Positions 1 to 13,037 of a stretch of DNA of 64,000 nucleotides are shown in pieces. Position 1 is the stretch's first letter, and every line of letters begins with the position of its first letter. The notes under the pieces are model-generated. The model saw nothing but the letters and a program-made list of their open reading frames with translations. It had not been told where the DNA came from and ran no database searches. Origin of the DNA: Nymphaea colorata. Its lineage: Eukaryota > Streptophyta > Magnoliopsida > Nymphaeales > Nymphaeaceae. A program made the position numbers and the translations under genes. The DNA lies in assembly GCF_008831285.2 (NCBI RefSeq), contig NC_045147.1, positions 23,398,981-23,462,980 of the forward strand, read 5' to 3'.

Positions 1-1162
1 CCCCAATTTTTTTTAACATAAAAACATTGTTTACTTCACAAAAAATAGTTAAAAACTACCAACTAAACTCAGCATGCACTGTTATTCGTGGGGCTTTCTG
101 TGCAAGTACAGACTAAATTCACTCATTTACGACCTAAAGGTCGGCCTCTCGTTTCCTTATGCTTTTTAAAAATACTTTTGCACAGCTTCCTAGTTTTATA
201 ATAACGAAAAATGTGAAATAAATAGAAAGAATAGATTGTCCGTCGGTCAATATGTACAGTGTTTGATTCTGTCGGGTTAAGTCCCGATCGCCACTCATGT
301 TTTCACGCCAATTGGTCTTCTGAGGACCTTTTTGCATGTTACGCTGAGCTCGAAAACAGTGGAACTTTATACGCCGGCTCAATCACGGAATATTTTTTGA
401 CGTCACTAATTACGTTTAATTTATTCTTCTTCAATTTCAAAACCAAGCAATTCATATTCGTCATAACGACGAGAAGAGGCCCGTGAGTTATTTAGTTTTC
501 CGATTTAAGTTTCAGCTTTGTTGATTAACTAGGCTTGCGCATTTTAACGTTTATTTAGGGGAAACCATTTTTAGCATAAGACTTAGGGAGACACAATAGA
601 TCATTCAAAATAACTATAAATTGTTCCTAAAACCACCAAAAACTGTCCCAATACTATAAACAGCTGCCGCCAATGTGAATGTAATAACGGTTTTTTCTTA
701 ATAAATTTTAAAGATGAGATTCATGAATGTGTCGGACACAAGGTTTGCAAATTTATAGTCTAATCTTTGCATTTTTCAGACATATGGCTACAGATTTTCG
801 TTAAAAAATAATAATATAAATTTTTTCACCTCCAGTCAATGTATGATGAAGAACGAGACGCTCGATTCCTTCGTGAAGGCTCAGGAGGCCTAGCAGCAAT
901 TCCGGAGTTGAAGTTCCGGATGGTCGCAATTTGACAAATATTGATCACTATTTGTTAATAGCCGGAAAAGAGAGGCGTTTATCAAAATTACCAGGGAAAA
1001 AGGCAACGGCCCCACCGCAGGGCTTCAAGGGTAGGTGGAGACTGGAGAAGGAAAAGACAACCGGGGCAACGGGAAATTCCTGGTCCTATAAATGGCTTTT
1101 CCGGGAAGCAACCGACTTCCCGCGATGCGAGGGAGCCGGAAGGACCCCTGTCCGACACTCTC
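1..1162. other. Upstream region of the metal transporter gene
   Basis: There is no supportable gene here. The stretch is AT-rich up to about 840 and then becomes GC-richer towards the start codon at 1163, as expected for promoter and 5' leader sequence of the gene that follows. Short open frames at 259-486 and 931-1302 have no recognisable domain, and the second overlaps the first coding exon in another frame. Confidence 0.5.
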
Positions 1163-4100
1163 ATGGGCTCAATCCTGCTGGGTCCCATCAGCCGCCGATC
1201 TCTCTCCATCTGCCGGCGAGCCTACGTCTCTCCCGACCGCTTCGGCGGCCTCCACCACCACCCCGGCATCTTCCCGCCGCTGCCACCACCACCGCCGTAT
1301 GATGACCACCATCACCATTTGAAGAGCAGCCGGAGGTGGCACGTCGGTCACTCCCACTCCCATGGTCCAGGCGACAGCGAGGGCGTCTTCAAATTGGGCC
1401 TCGCCGCGGACGTCGGCCTCGCTGCTGGGAAGGCCATCACTGGATACCTTTCCGGCAGCACGGCGATCATCGCCGACGCCGCGCACTCGGTTTCCGACAT
1501 TGTGAGTGGTGACCCTAATCGGCTTTCCTTACCGTACTTCCGGTTTTTGCGTTTTATCTTGGGTCTTGGGTTCGTTTTGTGGTTGGATGTTCGATGAGCT
1601 TTGGGATGGATACAATTTCTTTGCTCAACTCCATTTTTTAGCTTCTTGGTTTCTTCTTCCCGATGGAAGGTGTTGAATTCGTAGGTTGGTCCTCTGGAAG
1701 TATCAGTCCCCTGTAACCGTGTCTGCTATTGCAAATGACAGGCGTCTTCCGAACCATTATGATAAATTGGGGTGTCCATTTTTATTTGTACATTCCTATC
1801 AATCCATGATCACGTTACTGTGATGAATGAACTGCATCAATCATGATCTTCCTCGAATCTGAGTTTAATTTCAGTGTTTTTTGGTGAATATTTGAACAAT
1901 CTAGGCGAATTTTGTTTACTGATCTATAAATGAATAAATGTACCTTCATTTGCAGACTGTTCATCTAATATTGATATTTTATATTGTTGTCATTTTTGTA
2001 TGTCATTATCTACCTTAGTTTTTGTCATGGGTGCCCATACCCATGACATAATCCAGCACTCGGTTAGTTAACAGGCCACTAATTTAAATTGCATCATTTT
2101 GCTGAGTTGAGAGCCTTTAGGTGCGCTTACCAATTGCAGTTCTGGTCGAAAATGAGTATAAATGCAAAGAAGATCTTGCGTAAGAAAAATTTTCAATTTT
2201 GGGAACATATAAAAGGTATGCTGCATAGAGGAAAAGTTGATGTAATGGATTTTTTCAAGTTTGATATCGACGGTTGTGCCATAGCATTAGGACCTACGTG
2301 CCCCATTTACACATTCCCTAAAGTAAATTAGATAATTTTGCGTTTAATGCTTTCAATAACTTATAGCTGTTTTTGGTATACTTAGTTATTTCTGCAAGAC
2401 TTAGTTATTTCTGCAAGACTGCCTTGTGCATTTATTGGTTTAATGTTGTTTTCAGGTCCTCAGTGGACTTGCATGGTTATCATTTCGGGTGGGAAGAGCT
2501 CCCAAGGACAAAGAGCATCCATATGGTCTGTCATATTTTATGGTTTGTGTAAGATCTATTGCTATATCATTTATTCCTTTTCAGTAATGTACAAGCAAGA
2601 TATCCAGGAACACAAGCAGATTTATTTCCAGGATAATGCAATAAGTTTTGATAGCCACAGATCTGAAACCCCCCTTACCGGCCCACCTTAGTTCCATGCT
2701 TTTGTTTGTTTAAACAGTGGATCGCACTTCTCATAGATTTTAGATCAACCTCAGGTTTGAGATCCAAGGCTATCAAGCACCAGTGCACCATTAACTGTAC
2801 TCTATTCTTCTTGGCTTGATGGAAGCATGCGCTTTCTGTTGTTAACAAAGCAGAAAATATCATTGTTACTAGCTATGCAAAATACAAGGTGACTTCCATT
2901 AACAGAAGTTTTTTTGTCAATGTCATATGCTGAGGTGCTCGTCACAGAAAAATGCAGATTTGAATTATTCAAGTGAGTAAAAAAGGAGAGGAAATGTGTT
3001 TACACCATATAAAAATGGGCTGGAAAGGTCCTCATTGGATTAGTGAGAAGACATCTTTTTGCTACAAGGGGATGAAATCATGAAAACGTTTTGTGATTTT
3101 GGATGGTTTTATATGATGATGCTTATAAAATCTTGGAAAGAGATGACTTTGAATGGTTTTATATGAAGATGCTTATAAAATCTTGGCAACAAATGAATTT
3201 AGGAAGAAGTTGGCCTTGTTTGTCATAGCCAAGACAGATGGTAGCAGCAAAAAAAATAAAGGCATGTTTGGTAGTAAGGACACAAAAATTGACTTGCTAC
3301 TGTGACCTAACATGCAATACCTTCAATAGGAACCTAGTCATAGATGAAAGATGAAATTTCCTCTCCAAGTAAGCCATCACATCATTGTAAGATGTACTGC
3401 AGGTGCATGGTTCAAGTTTAATTTTCCTCTGTTATGCCCAGCTAATATAGCGCTAGTACTTATCTTTGTCTTCTTCAGGACATGGCAAGTTCGAGACATT
3501 AGGTGCACTTGGAATTTCTGGCATGCTTTTGGCAACTGCTGGTGGTATTGCGTGGCATGCTGTGGATGTTATGCAGGTGATGGGAGTTTTTTTTTTTTCC
3601 CATCTGTATGATGCCGAGAAGGCAGTTACTGTTGTATGTGGAATTCGGGATGCTGTGTAAGATTTCCTTCTGCTTATGCACCAGATGTTGAAGCAGTTGA
3701 TTTGAGAAATATGGTCTCTATGAGCATCTTGTTTTTGGGTCGTGTAGAAATCTGAAATCTTCTGTTCTTGTAGGATCAACTTCTTTGTGCATTAATTTAT
3801 GGTATAAATGTTCATTTTCAGGAAGTGCTGACATCTGGTTCATATATAAGCAGCCATGTGATGCCACAAGGACTCGTGGACAACCATGATCAAGGAGGAC
3901 ATCATCATGGAATTGACATGGATCACCCCATACTGGCACTAAATATGACAATCATTTCCATTGCTGTTAAAGAAGGGTATGGTTCCTTACTTACATGTTT
4001 GGATGCAATACCAAATGCTACAATCTTAACTTCTATATGATGAGTATGCAGTTTTGCACTTTTCTGCATGCTTAACCAAGTTATTTCAATGCAATATGCT

Positions 4101-7100
4101 GGCATCTCATAGTTATTTTCAACATATCATGGTATTTACTTCCTGTGGAGAATGATATGGTTCTTCTGATACTAAGATTTTTTCAGACTCTGACAGGCTT
4201 TATTGGATTACAAAAAGGGCAGGGGACAGAGATGGGAGTGGACTTATGAAGGCGAATGCATGGCATCACCGTGCAGATGCTATATCATCAGTAATTGCAC
4301 TTGTTGGTGTAGGTAATTGTTGCTCCATGCTGGCATTCAATATTTTTGCAAGTCAATTGGATTTTTTTACATGGTTTTTAACATGCCCAATCATTTTATT
4401 TGATATTGAAGATCTTCTTTTAAAGATCATTAGCATACAGTGGCACAAAAAATGTACACTACTTCATAAAAAAGCATTCTATGCGATAGTTGTTCTTACT
4501 TGAACGCCGTTACATGGCTTCATAATTATGGATGATAACCAACCGTGGCTTGTGGTGGCCGAACGCAATGCCATGCTGAAAACAAGTATGAGTATCAATA
4601 ATGCGTGTATTTATTGTAAGGACAATGCTTGTTCAGCCTTGGAAGCTAAATATACTTGTTTCATGGTGAAAGAAGCATGAACTTGTTGGAAGAAATCATA
4701 GGAAAATGAGAAGATGAAATCAGCTATGATCCTTAACCAAAGATCAGATGATCTTTGCACTGTCAAAAAACTGAAAAAGGTTTGTTTCTATTAAAAGGTA
4801 CACTCGATTAAACCCACATGAGGTACATCGTCTTACTGGGGAAGGAAAGGCACTAATAATAGGAGTGTGAAGACCATAATGTTGTCTGTGTCTGGAAACT
4901 GAAATTCCTAGTTGTGTTGGCCCACAATTCGGCAGTTCAATCAGCATGCACGTATTGATGACTGATGAACACTTCATCTTTTTTAACCAAAACAACAGCA
5001 CATGGAGAACAAGCAAAATGAGTGAATGTGAAGCCTGTAGGTAATTTTAGTTATGTAAAGGAATAAGGAAAACAATATATTTTAAGTAGCATGATTGCCA
5101 CCTCTAACCTCGTTTTTATGATTTAATAATTATGGGATAATTTAGTAAATCTCTTCACATTGTACACAATTTTATAGGTATATATTTGAAATGAGCACAT
5201 GGTACCTTCTCGTTTTGGACAGCCTCTTAGAAATGGTGGAAGTGTTGTAGTAGCCATTATCTAAGTCAGTTTGTTTGCTTCTGCTTGAAAAGCGGGAAGG
5301 AGGCAAGGCTTGTCATATGTCGTCCTAGGGCACCTAAGAGTTTCATGGGTGTTAGTGGTACATATACCATTTGTGCAGTATATGCTGCCTTGGATTTACC
5401 CGTCATAAAGGCATAAAAGGTGAAAGGATATAATGAAAGTTTTGGAGTTCTCATGCTGCCTGTGTTTCACTGTTGCACTTACCCTACATTTTCCCCCAAT
5501 GGGCACAGGTGGCTCTATTTTAGGAATGCATGTTTTGGATCCTCTTGCTGGTCTTGTGGTCTCTGGAATGATAATGAAAGCTGGAGTTGAATCCGGATAC
5601 CATAGGTAAATGTAACAACTTTTCCTTCTTTTATGAATCTTCGTTTGCATCTTTAATCAAGGTTGAAGCCATGTTGTCATCAAAGTAAAACAAGATTCAG
5701 AAGATTATGCACATGAAATGCATGAATGGTGGATGTGTATTTATGAATATTGCAATGAGAAGAAAAAGTAACGTAGCTGAACGATAGCTTTTGCAGACAA
5801 ATTGATGTGAAGACAATCAAATGCTTTGATAACTTATTAGCACATCTTCACCTTTAAACTTCAGAGGCCTTTGTTTGACACCCTTTTTCTTGGTAACAGT
5901 ATCATGGAACTTGTGGATGCTGGGGTCCCTCAACATGTTTTGGCTCCTATAAGGACTACAATATTACAGGTTGAAGGTGTTAGGGTAAATCTCTCTCCTG
6001 CATCATGTTTACATGCATCAAATTTCAGTATTAGGAGCTTTCAACCATAATGATCTTATTCTGGGTTCATTTGGTTTGTTAACTACACAAAAGTGCACTT
6101 TATCTTTTGATGGTTAATTATGTAGCCAAGCAGTCGCATGGTCGGTGCATGTTCCCAGCTTGGATCTTATCCAGTTCAATCCAAATTGTGCCTGTTATCG
6201 GGTTAATGGACAAAATTTTCAAGTTTTGGCCTGACAGGATTGATTGAATGGATCTGAGTTGACGTGAATCCAGGTCTAGCTTGGTCTTTTGGGTCTGACC
6301 TGAATGTTCGTTCGCACGTGTCCGTGGTTCATAGATGTTTCTACTTTCTGCAATATTCATTCTTTCTATTGGTTGCAGGGATGCCACCATTTGAGAGGAA
6401 GGAGAGCTGGTTCTTCTCTTTATCTTGATGTGCACATAGAGGTGTGAGTTTTGTTTTCTTTGTGGAGTAATTTTGACATGTGACCTTGGACCTTATGGCA
6501 TGGAACAATCTGATTGTTTATTAAATAGACTTTGGAAATATTTACTAATTGACTAATGAAAAGCAGTACTTTTCTGTAATTACATTTCTTTTTAATATTG
6601 AAAAACTAATTTTTGGCTTCAATAAAGAGATGGTTCTAAAGTTGACACATGGGAGGTTACACGAATTGATATTTCAGCCACTTCTCAGGTTTTTAAGCAA
6701 ATCAGAATAATAGTATAGATCTGGATTACCATTCTTTATTGGAGAAATATGTTTGAACAGGGACTACCAAATTGATGCAAATAAAAGGAAGCTGAAGAAG
6801 AAATTTGACATTTTCCCTGTTATATGTTCAATTAAAAGCATCTAATCAGTAAACCATTCATCCCTTTTATGTGACATGGTGTAGATGGCACCTGATGCTT
6901 GTCTTAATGCAGTAAAGGGACTGCTTGGTTGTGCTAAAAGCCTAAAAACAGCATGACATGTGATTTGTTAATTATGCATGTGTATTAATTGCAGACATGC
7001 CAGAATAAATCCATAAATTCTAGATTTGTTTGACTAGATATGCTGAAGCTTGATTCTCAGGGTGCAGTAGCTTTTGAAAAATGCATCAAGATAATAATCA

Positions 7101-9934
7101 TAGGCCTAGTGAGTTCTTTTATGGTTTGCTGATAAGTGATAACCCACCTGATGTAAATGAGCATGGGGGATGAATTAATGGTGGAAATTGGTGCTATTGA
7201 CTTCATGACCATAGAAATATATTTCTGTGCACTGCTCTTGAATTTTTGCTGTGCGAGTATCATATCATAAACAAAATCATCAGAGGCATATGTCAGATAT
7301 GTATAGCAGAGGCAATGGATGATGCATATAGTGAGGGGATAGTATATGATTAGACTGCATAGTACCACATACAAAGACAAAGCTGCAAGCACATTTTCGT
7401 CATTCTTGCATCCTTTGTTGCTTGTACTCTGATAGTTATGGCAATGACCTGCAGTAACAATTTATGGTAAAAGGAAATTTCCATTTCTGTTGAAAACTTA
7501 GAAGAGTCTTTGCCTTTTTTTGCATTTTCAAGTACCTGTGCATAAATAAGTTTAACTTAAGACATTACTATTATTGGAGCTGTTGGGATTGGATAAATCT
7601 TTCATGAGATTTTGGATAGGTTTATGCATTAAATTGGTGCTTATTGTTTATTTGATGCTTGTGGAGTGCTGCAGGTTGATCCATTTTTAAGTGTCAGTGC
7701 TGCCCATAATATTGGTGAACTTGTCCGCCATCAACTTCAGAAATCCCATAGAGAGGTTGCAGAAGTCTTTATTCACATAGGTAGGCTTTCATGTTTCCTT
7801 AATTTTCTTGTCCATGGCAACTAGGTTTGTGTTTGTAAAGATACGTCTGTCTTGGAGAGTAGTACTCTAGTGTGTGCTTCTATTCCTTAAAAAAATTTTG
7901 CTTTTATGGTGGTCTTCTGTGTTGCGAGTCTCTTCATAGGCATGTTTTATCAAAGAATGAATGAGGAAGCAGAAATATGTTTGGTGCAGTTGCTATGTTT
8001 GGTGCAGTTGACAAAAGTTGTAAGTAATTAAAATTGACTCATTAGTCCATTGCTTTGAATACAGAGTCTCAGACCTTAATTGAGCTTTATTTCCAGTTTA
8101 TTTAGAACTAGTTTAATGTATTGTCTCCTGTTTCTCCACTTTTTAGCTTCCTGTAGTGGTAAAATTCTTTGTTCCTATTCTGAAAACAAAATGATATTTT
8201 CAAACAGCATATTGCAGTTCCATGTATTCATGGTTCCTGACACCCATAAAGCAAATTTTTTGTGTAACGATTCCCTTTATAACTTGGTAATGCCCAGAGT
8301 CTGGAATAGGATATTGGGTATTTTGTTGCTTAGAATTCTGGAGAATATCTTTTTATGAGTCATATGTTTTGGGAATGTAAAATATATCTTTGCTAGACCA
8401 AACTGTATAACTTTTCTTGAGTTCCTGTTAGAAGAATGTATCACTATCACCGTTATATCCTGGCATCCCGCTTTAGACAGGTTAAGTAGGAACCGCAGAT
8501 TGTCTGTAAAATTAAGTTGTTATCATGTTAACCCACGTGCCCAATAATTTCTCTTTTGAATATCTTTCTGATCTTAACAGATCCTGCAGTTTCACAAGTT
8601 TCTCATGCCATCTCAAGCTTGCAACAGGATGTGAAGGAAGGACATAATCAAATTCCCTCTTCAAATGAACAGGCCAAAGTGGAGGTCGTAGCTGATGTCC
8701 TTTCAGAAAAATATTCTTTGGTATGATACACCTGAAATATTTGTCACCTGGAGATATTTGTATGCATGTGGACTGTGATGGAGGTCTTATATTGCCCAGT
8801 TAATTCCATTTTGTTGGTGTTCCATATGGTTTTAGTGAAGTTCTTAACCTTCTTTTAAGTTGGCCAATGCACAACAATTCAACAATTGCACAATTTTGTA
8901 CTCTAATCCATGGTGAAATGAATGAGCCCTAATGTGCTTAAATCTGCTAGACTGAGGTTTAACTTAAACCTTGGTTCGGAATGCAATTTGATAGGAGAAG
9001 CCTTTTCAAAAGGGTTACAGGTGGCTAGCTTTTAAGCCCTTAAAAATTGAAGTGTGTGAAGAGTTATACAACTTGGCAATGTGCAGAAGGGCCGGAGCAC
9101 TGGGGAGACTTACGGGCTGTGGGATGGAGGGAAACCACAGTTGCACATGCGTCTGCAAGCATTCCTCTTTGATGGTTTCTTTTGTTAACAGAAATGCACA
9201 TCATGGCACTGTATTTTTCTAGCAAATGTTGTCACCGTCCATCTTTTTCTCATTAACAATTTCAAAGCCACACAGCATCTTTTCTTCTAACCATGTATGA
9301 TCTAAATTACGTCCTCTTTTCTTTCTCCACACTTAGTGGCCATATATGCATAACTTTTAATAGCCTGTTAGGTTAACATCTTGTCTAGAACTTGTGTACA
9401 ATTTAGCTACTGTTCCAACTAGCAGACATCCAAGAGACAAGTTCCACATAATGATGGTGCAATACAAAGCTGTGTTTTCTTTTTTCTGATTATCATGTTA
9501 AATAGTAGATTGTTGACAAGTACTTGAATGTAATTTGTACGGTACAGATGCATACCTTTTGTATGTTGTGTGATATCATTTACTCCAAATCATTGTCTCC
9601 TTTGAATCCAGAGGATGACTGTGGAGCACATTACATACCACTCATTGCAAGGGAGGATTTTAGTTCAGGTTCAGGTCTCCATGCCACCAAATATCCTCAT
9701 CACGTGAGCACCTTAGGCCTAATACGGTCCATGTTATTTCTGTTTCTTTCTCGTCATTTCTCAGATTATGATTTTTGGCTTGATTACTACAGGGAAGCCA
9801 TGAGAATTGCTAAAGAAGCTGAAGAAGAGATTCTGAAAGCGGTTCCCAACATTGCTCGTGTTAGTATACAACTTAATCTAGGAAACCCTATTCCCTGTGT
9901 TCATGATGAAACTAATGGTTCCAGCGGCACTTAG
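1163..9934 (+). CDS. MTPC1: Cation diffusion facilitator, metal tolerance protein C1/MTP6 type (12 exons, 500 aa)
   Basis: This is a CDF-family metal/proton antiporter. Coding exons are 1163-1501, 2456-2525, 3479-3576, 3822-3976, 4197-4312, 5509-5605, 5900-5984, 6379-6441, 7675-7780, 8581-8720, 9612-9703 and 9793-9934. All introns are GT-AG and the sum is 1503 nt, in frame to a TAG stop. The N-terminus is rich in Arg, Ser and Pro, like an organelle transit peptide, and is followed by a His run near residue 52. TM2 carries HSVSD (H108, D112). The HPYGHGKFE motif follows, then a His-rich loop (GGHHHGIDMDH) between TM3 and TM4, and TM5 carries HHRAD (H244, D248), the metal-site pair. The C-terminal cytoplasmic domain ends in AMRIAKEAEEEIL. 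Exon 11 is read in a different frame from the longest open frame there and encodes MTVEHITYHSLQGRILVQV. The family is usually a little shorter (about 470 aa in Arabidopsis, from memory). Substrate (Fe, Mn or Zn) and organelle location are inferred from the subfamily, not seen. Confidence 0.93.
2380..2417. repeat. Perfect 19-bp tandem duplication in intron 1 of the MTP gene
   Basis: Two back-to-back copies of acttagttatttctgcaag lie about 40 bases before the exon 2 acceptor. They are too young or too constrained to have diverged. No function is apparent. Confidence 0.85.
3098..3197. repeat. Two-copy 50-bp tandem repeat in intron 2 of the MTP gene
   Basis: Two adjacent copies of a 50-base unit share blocks such as atggttttatatga and gatgcttataaaatcttgg. 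They diverge mainly at the copy ends. The repeat is intronic, with no coding content. Confidence 0.8.
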
Positions 9935-11184
9935 GGTGAGTGTTTATTTTGGTCGTCTTCATTTCTTTTGTAACTATTGCAGTGGGGACTCACCGTCCTG
10001 GTGGGCATGGAGAGGGTGCTTACATAATGTTTACTGAAATAGGACATGGGACAGGTGCACCTCTGGCCGGAAAATTCTGGCCTGTTCAAAATTTTGTTGG
10101 TAAATTAAAATAAAATCCTTGGCCTCTGCCAGCAACCAATGTATGACGTAATTTGGGAAAAACGAGATTTGTCTCTCATGTTCGACTCGTTCATGTTCAT
10201 GTAATTGGTAGTTCAGAAACAATAGAGCTGATCACCATTTCTCTTGGTTCAAGCTTTATTTTTGTTTGTTTTTAGAAGGGGAGCGACAGGCAGAGGCTTA
10301 AGAGGGCAAAGTATCCCCCGTTTATGTGTTCCCAAGATTCATGAGTCTTGTAATTATTGTGATCTCGTTCTTCACCTGAGGCTATGTCTTTGCTTTGCTG
10401 GAGTTGGACTTGAGGATGTTCGCTGCTTACCTTTGTATTGTAGACCACTAAAATTCACTGGCTTTTTTATAACTGCGTAGGCTTGACGTAGATGTTTGGT
10501 TGGCACTTTCTTTAAACGTCCTTCAAGAACATGAAGGGAATGATCTGAACACTTTTAAGCTGAGAAAAGAATTTGTAAGAATTTATTTGTATGGAAGAAT
10601 TCGCCCATATCTGTTATACGTTCCTTTGAATTCTATGCATACCAACAAAATAGTGAGTTCCCATTTGGGACTGCCCAGATATATTTTTCCATGCATCAAG
10701 CTTTCACCCAAATATATTTTTCTTTTTAACCAGATTCGTTTCATGTCTAGATTGTGAATTCAATTCTTGAACCTTGAATTTGAAAAATAGAATTTCAAGA
10801 TGGGGCTTTTATCTGGAACTTTGATGGATTTGAGGACGGTTCTTTTCTTAATAAAAGGAAGGGAACCTTAGACCCCATCACGATTGTATTAGAACGATTT
10901 GAGGATGAATTAAAGAATTTTTCATATTAACGTTTGCTAAATTTTGAAAAGATTTTGCAATAGTTGCTGGTCGTTGGCCGATGCTTGGCCAGCCTTCCTA
11001 TCCTTGTCCCTCTTAAGTACATACGTATTTTTCTTTTGTTCTTATATGTTTATTTTATTCTTTCTAGTTTTGGATTTTTTGATTCCAAATCTGTCTTGAT
11101 TTTAGATTTCGAAACTTTGACATGGAGTTGATAGTTTGGGTCCTGGACTCATGGTCTTGCTTTTGGATCCAGGTAATTCGATTT
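9935..11184. other. 3' flank of the MTP gene, no gene seen
   Basis: This is the probable 3' untranslated region followed by AT-rich sequence. I see no domain-bearing open frame and no RNA gene. Confidence 0.4.
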
Positions 11185-11210
11185 TCAGATAAACCCTCCC
11201 GTGAAGGTGA

Positions 11211-11314
11211 GAAATTCTTTTAGATCTTACTCTGCTCTGGTTTTAATACAGAAGAACAAGTTTTCAGCAGAGCGGTAAAGCCAAAGCAGAGTGAGATCTA
11301 AAAAGCAATTCTCG
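11211..11314. repeat. Imperfect hairpin (about 35-bp arms)
   Basis: The left arm at 11211-11244 is the reverse complement, with a few mismatches, of 11277-11314 (shared core gagatctaaaa and its complement). The loop holds agaagaacaagttttcagca, which resembles the outer arm sequence of the larger hairpin that follows at 11364. This suggests nested insertion or rearrangement of one element family. Confidence 0.7.
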
Positions 11315-11363
11315 GGGTTTTATCGGGAGTTACTCGCTTTTTGGCAAAAAAGAAGTTACGTGA

Positions 11364-11773
11364 GGGAAAATTGCCCAAAAAAAGTTTTTTTAACACAAAA
11401 GAACAAGTTTCCAGCAGTGTGGTAAGAAGTTTGGTTGCTGGTTTTTGGCCAACCAAACCATTACCTAACCAGGTGGTCTTCAAAATTAGCTCTTACATAT
11501 CATTTTTTTTTTAATTTTGTAAGAGGGAAAAATAGAGATAATTTTATATGTATTTGTAAAGAATAATACAAATACATACAAAAATTATCTCTATTTTAGC
11601 CTCTTATAAACTAAAAAATTTGATATGTAAGTGCTCAATCTGACCTGATTTCGAAGGTCACCTGGCTAGGTAATGGTTGGTTGGCCAATTAACCACCAAA
11701 CTTTTTACCACTCTCTGCTGAAAACTTGTTCTTGTGTGTTGAAAAAACTTCTGTGCGGCAGTTTTCTGAAAAT
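11364..11773. mobile_element. Long near-palindromic foldback/MITE-like element (about 410 bp)
   Basis: The two halves are imperfect reverse complements around a centre near 11560. Paired landmarks include caagtttccagcag on the left with ctgctgaaaacttg on the right, ggccaaccaaaccattacct with aggtaatggttggttggcc, and agagataattttatatgt with its complement near the centre. There is no open frame inside. This is typical of a non-autonomous foldback or MITE. I could not define a target-site duplication, and no superfamily is assigned. Confidence 0.8.
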
Positions 11774-12369
11774 CCTAATATAAGAAATGTGGATATTGTA
11801 TGAAGAGGAGTTCATTGTTGATCAAATCAATGATAGGAGGAGTGAAATATCATTTTTTTTTTAAAATGTGCTGTCAATTTATGAATAATAACACATAAAA
11901 ATCACAAAGTAAATTCAAGATCACAGCATATTAGAACTTCGTATATATGATTTTTATAAATTTTACTGTTTAGAAGATGGATAGCCGGGAGGACCGATGG
12001 GAAAAACTTTGAATCGGTTGACTTTGTTTGATTAATAACTGAGCTTTGTTCTGGTGTCTTTATTTTTTCAAAACGTGCCAACTAAGCGTTTGATTCGTAT
12101 ACAAGGGTTCCTTTTTTGGCAAAACAGAGTGAGAAAAGCATTTTCCAGGCCCATAATTCTCTCGCTTCTTTCCCACCTTTTTCCTGGTTTTTGTCTTTCT
12201 TAGGAGAGGTACTTGTTTTTTTTTTCCTCAAGTAAGATATTTTTTTTAATGTGTAAATTTAAAAAAAATATATATTTATCCTAGATAAGGATTTTGAAAG
12301 ATTATATTTTCGTCCCTATTAAACCACAAAAAAAGTAAGCACAAAAAGCATGTCCATGCCACACTTAAA

Positions 12370-13037
12370 ATACTTTGTTTGAGAATAACTTTGTTTTTAT
12401 ATGAATATTATAGTCATTTGATTGCAACTTTTATCTAGCTAGTTGTTTTTGTTGTTTTATTTTTACACTTAAATCTTTATCACCAATAACAAAATTGTAT
12501 TTTAAGAACTGCTCCTTACAAGTGCGAAGCTTGTACAATCATCTTGATTAATTAGTCTATTATAATTCTTAAGCCTAATGGTTCTATGTCTCCTAGAAAT
12601 TACAAAATTCCCTTTCACTAAAGTTCATACTTGTTTTAATTCCCTTTGCGCCACGCAATTTCTGGGTAATCCGTCTATGCAACTTCCTCTTTTACTGGTA
12701 TAAAAATTCAAGGCAGCCAGCGAACCCAATATTTTGTCTAGATAAAGTTAACAAACAAATTGGCATTGCGGGTGATCATTTGATCTAATTAACTAAAACT
12801 AATTATAATTTCCTGAACTAGATATCTTTGATTTCAATAGATGTCCTATTTCTTGAACTACTTATAACTCTCCTAATAAACTATGCAGGAGAATCAATTT
12901 GATGGCACATAAAAAGCCCTGCAAGGAACCTGCAGTGAAAGAGCAAAATGAGGTAAACCAGCAATATTCAGCAGGGACTCTGAAACTTGGGCAGGTGCAG
13001 AAAGAGGTGGATCCTGGTTTCCTACCAATGCTGTGGC
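12370..13037 (+). pseudogene. Decayed inverted copy of IDD gene intron 2 and the start of exon 3
   Basis: This block on the + strand matches the - strand IDD gene from about 17580 to 16930. It is intron sequence for most of its length: 28 identical bases at 12774-12801 match the complement of 17116-17143, and further blocks match, such as ttgattaattag and agttcatacttg. An intron acceptor (gcag, ending 12888) is followed by an exon-like part reading RRINLMAHKKPCK, homologous to RKVSFMAHKRSCK of zinc finger 4. A stretch around ctgaaacttgggcaggtgca (about 12983) matches gene bases near 16960, after an internal deletion. The frame ends in a stop at 13049, inside an unrelated inverted-repeat element. 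The zinc-finger exon is not visible, so it cannot encode a factor. Because intron sequence is kept, this arose from a DNA-level duplication rather than retroposition. Confidence 0.82.

Noticed and set aside
9524-9934. 136-codon frame as an alternative last MTP exon
   Set aside because: Its first part is out of frame with the conserved CDF C-terminal domain, and the two internal splice sites give a better family match.
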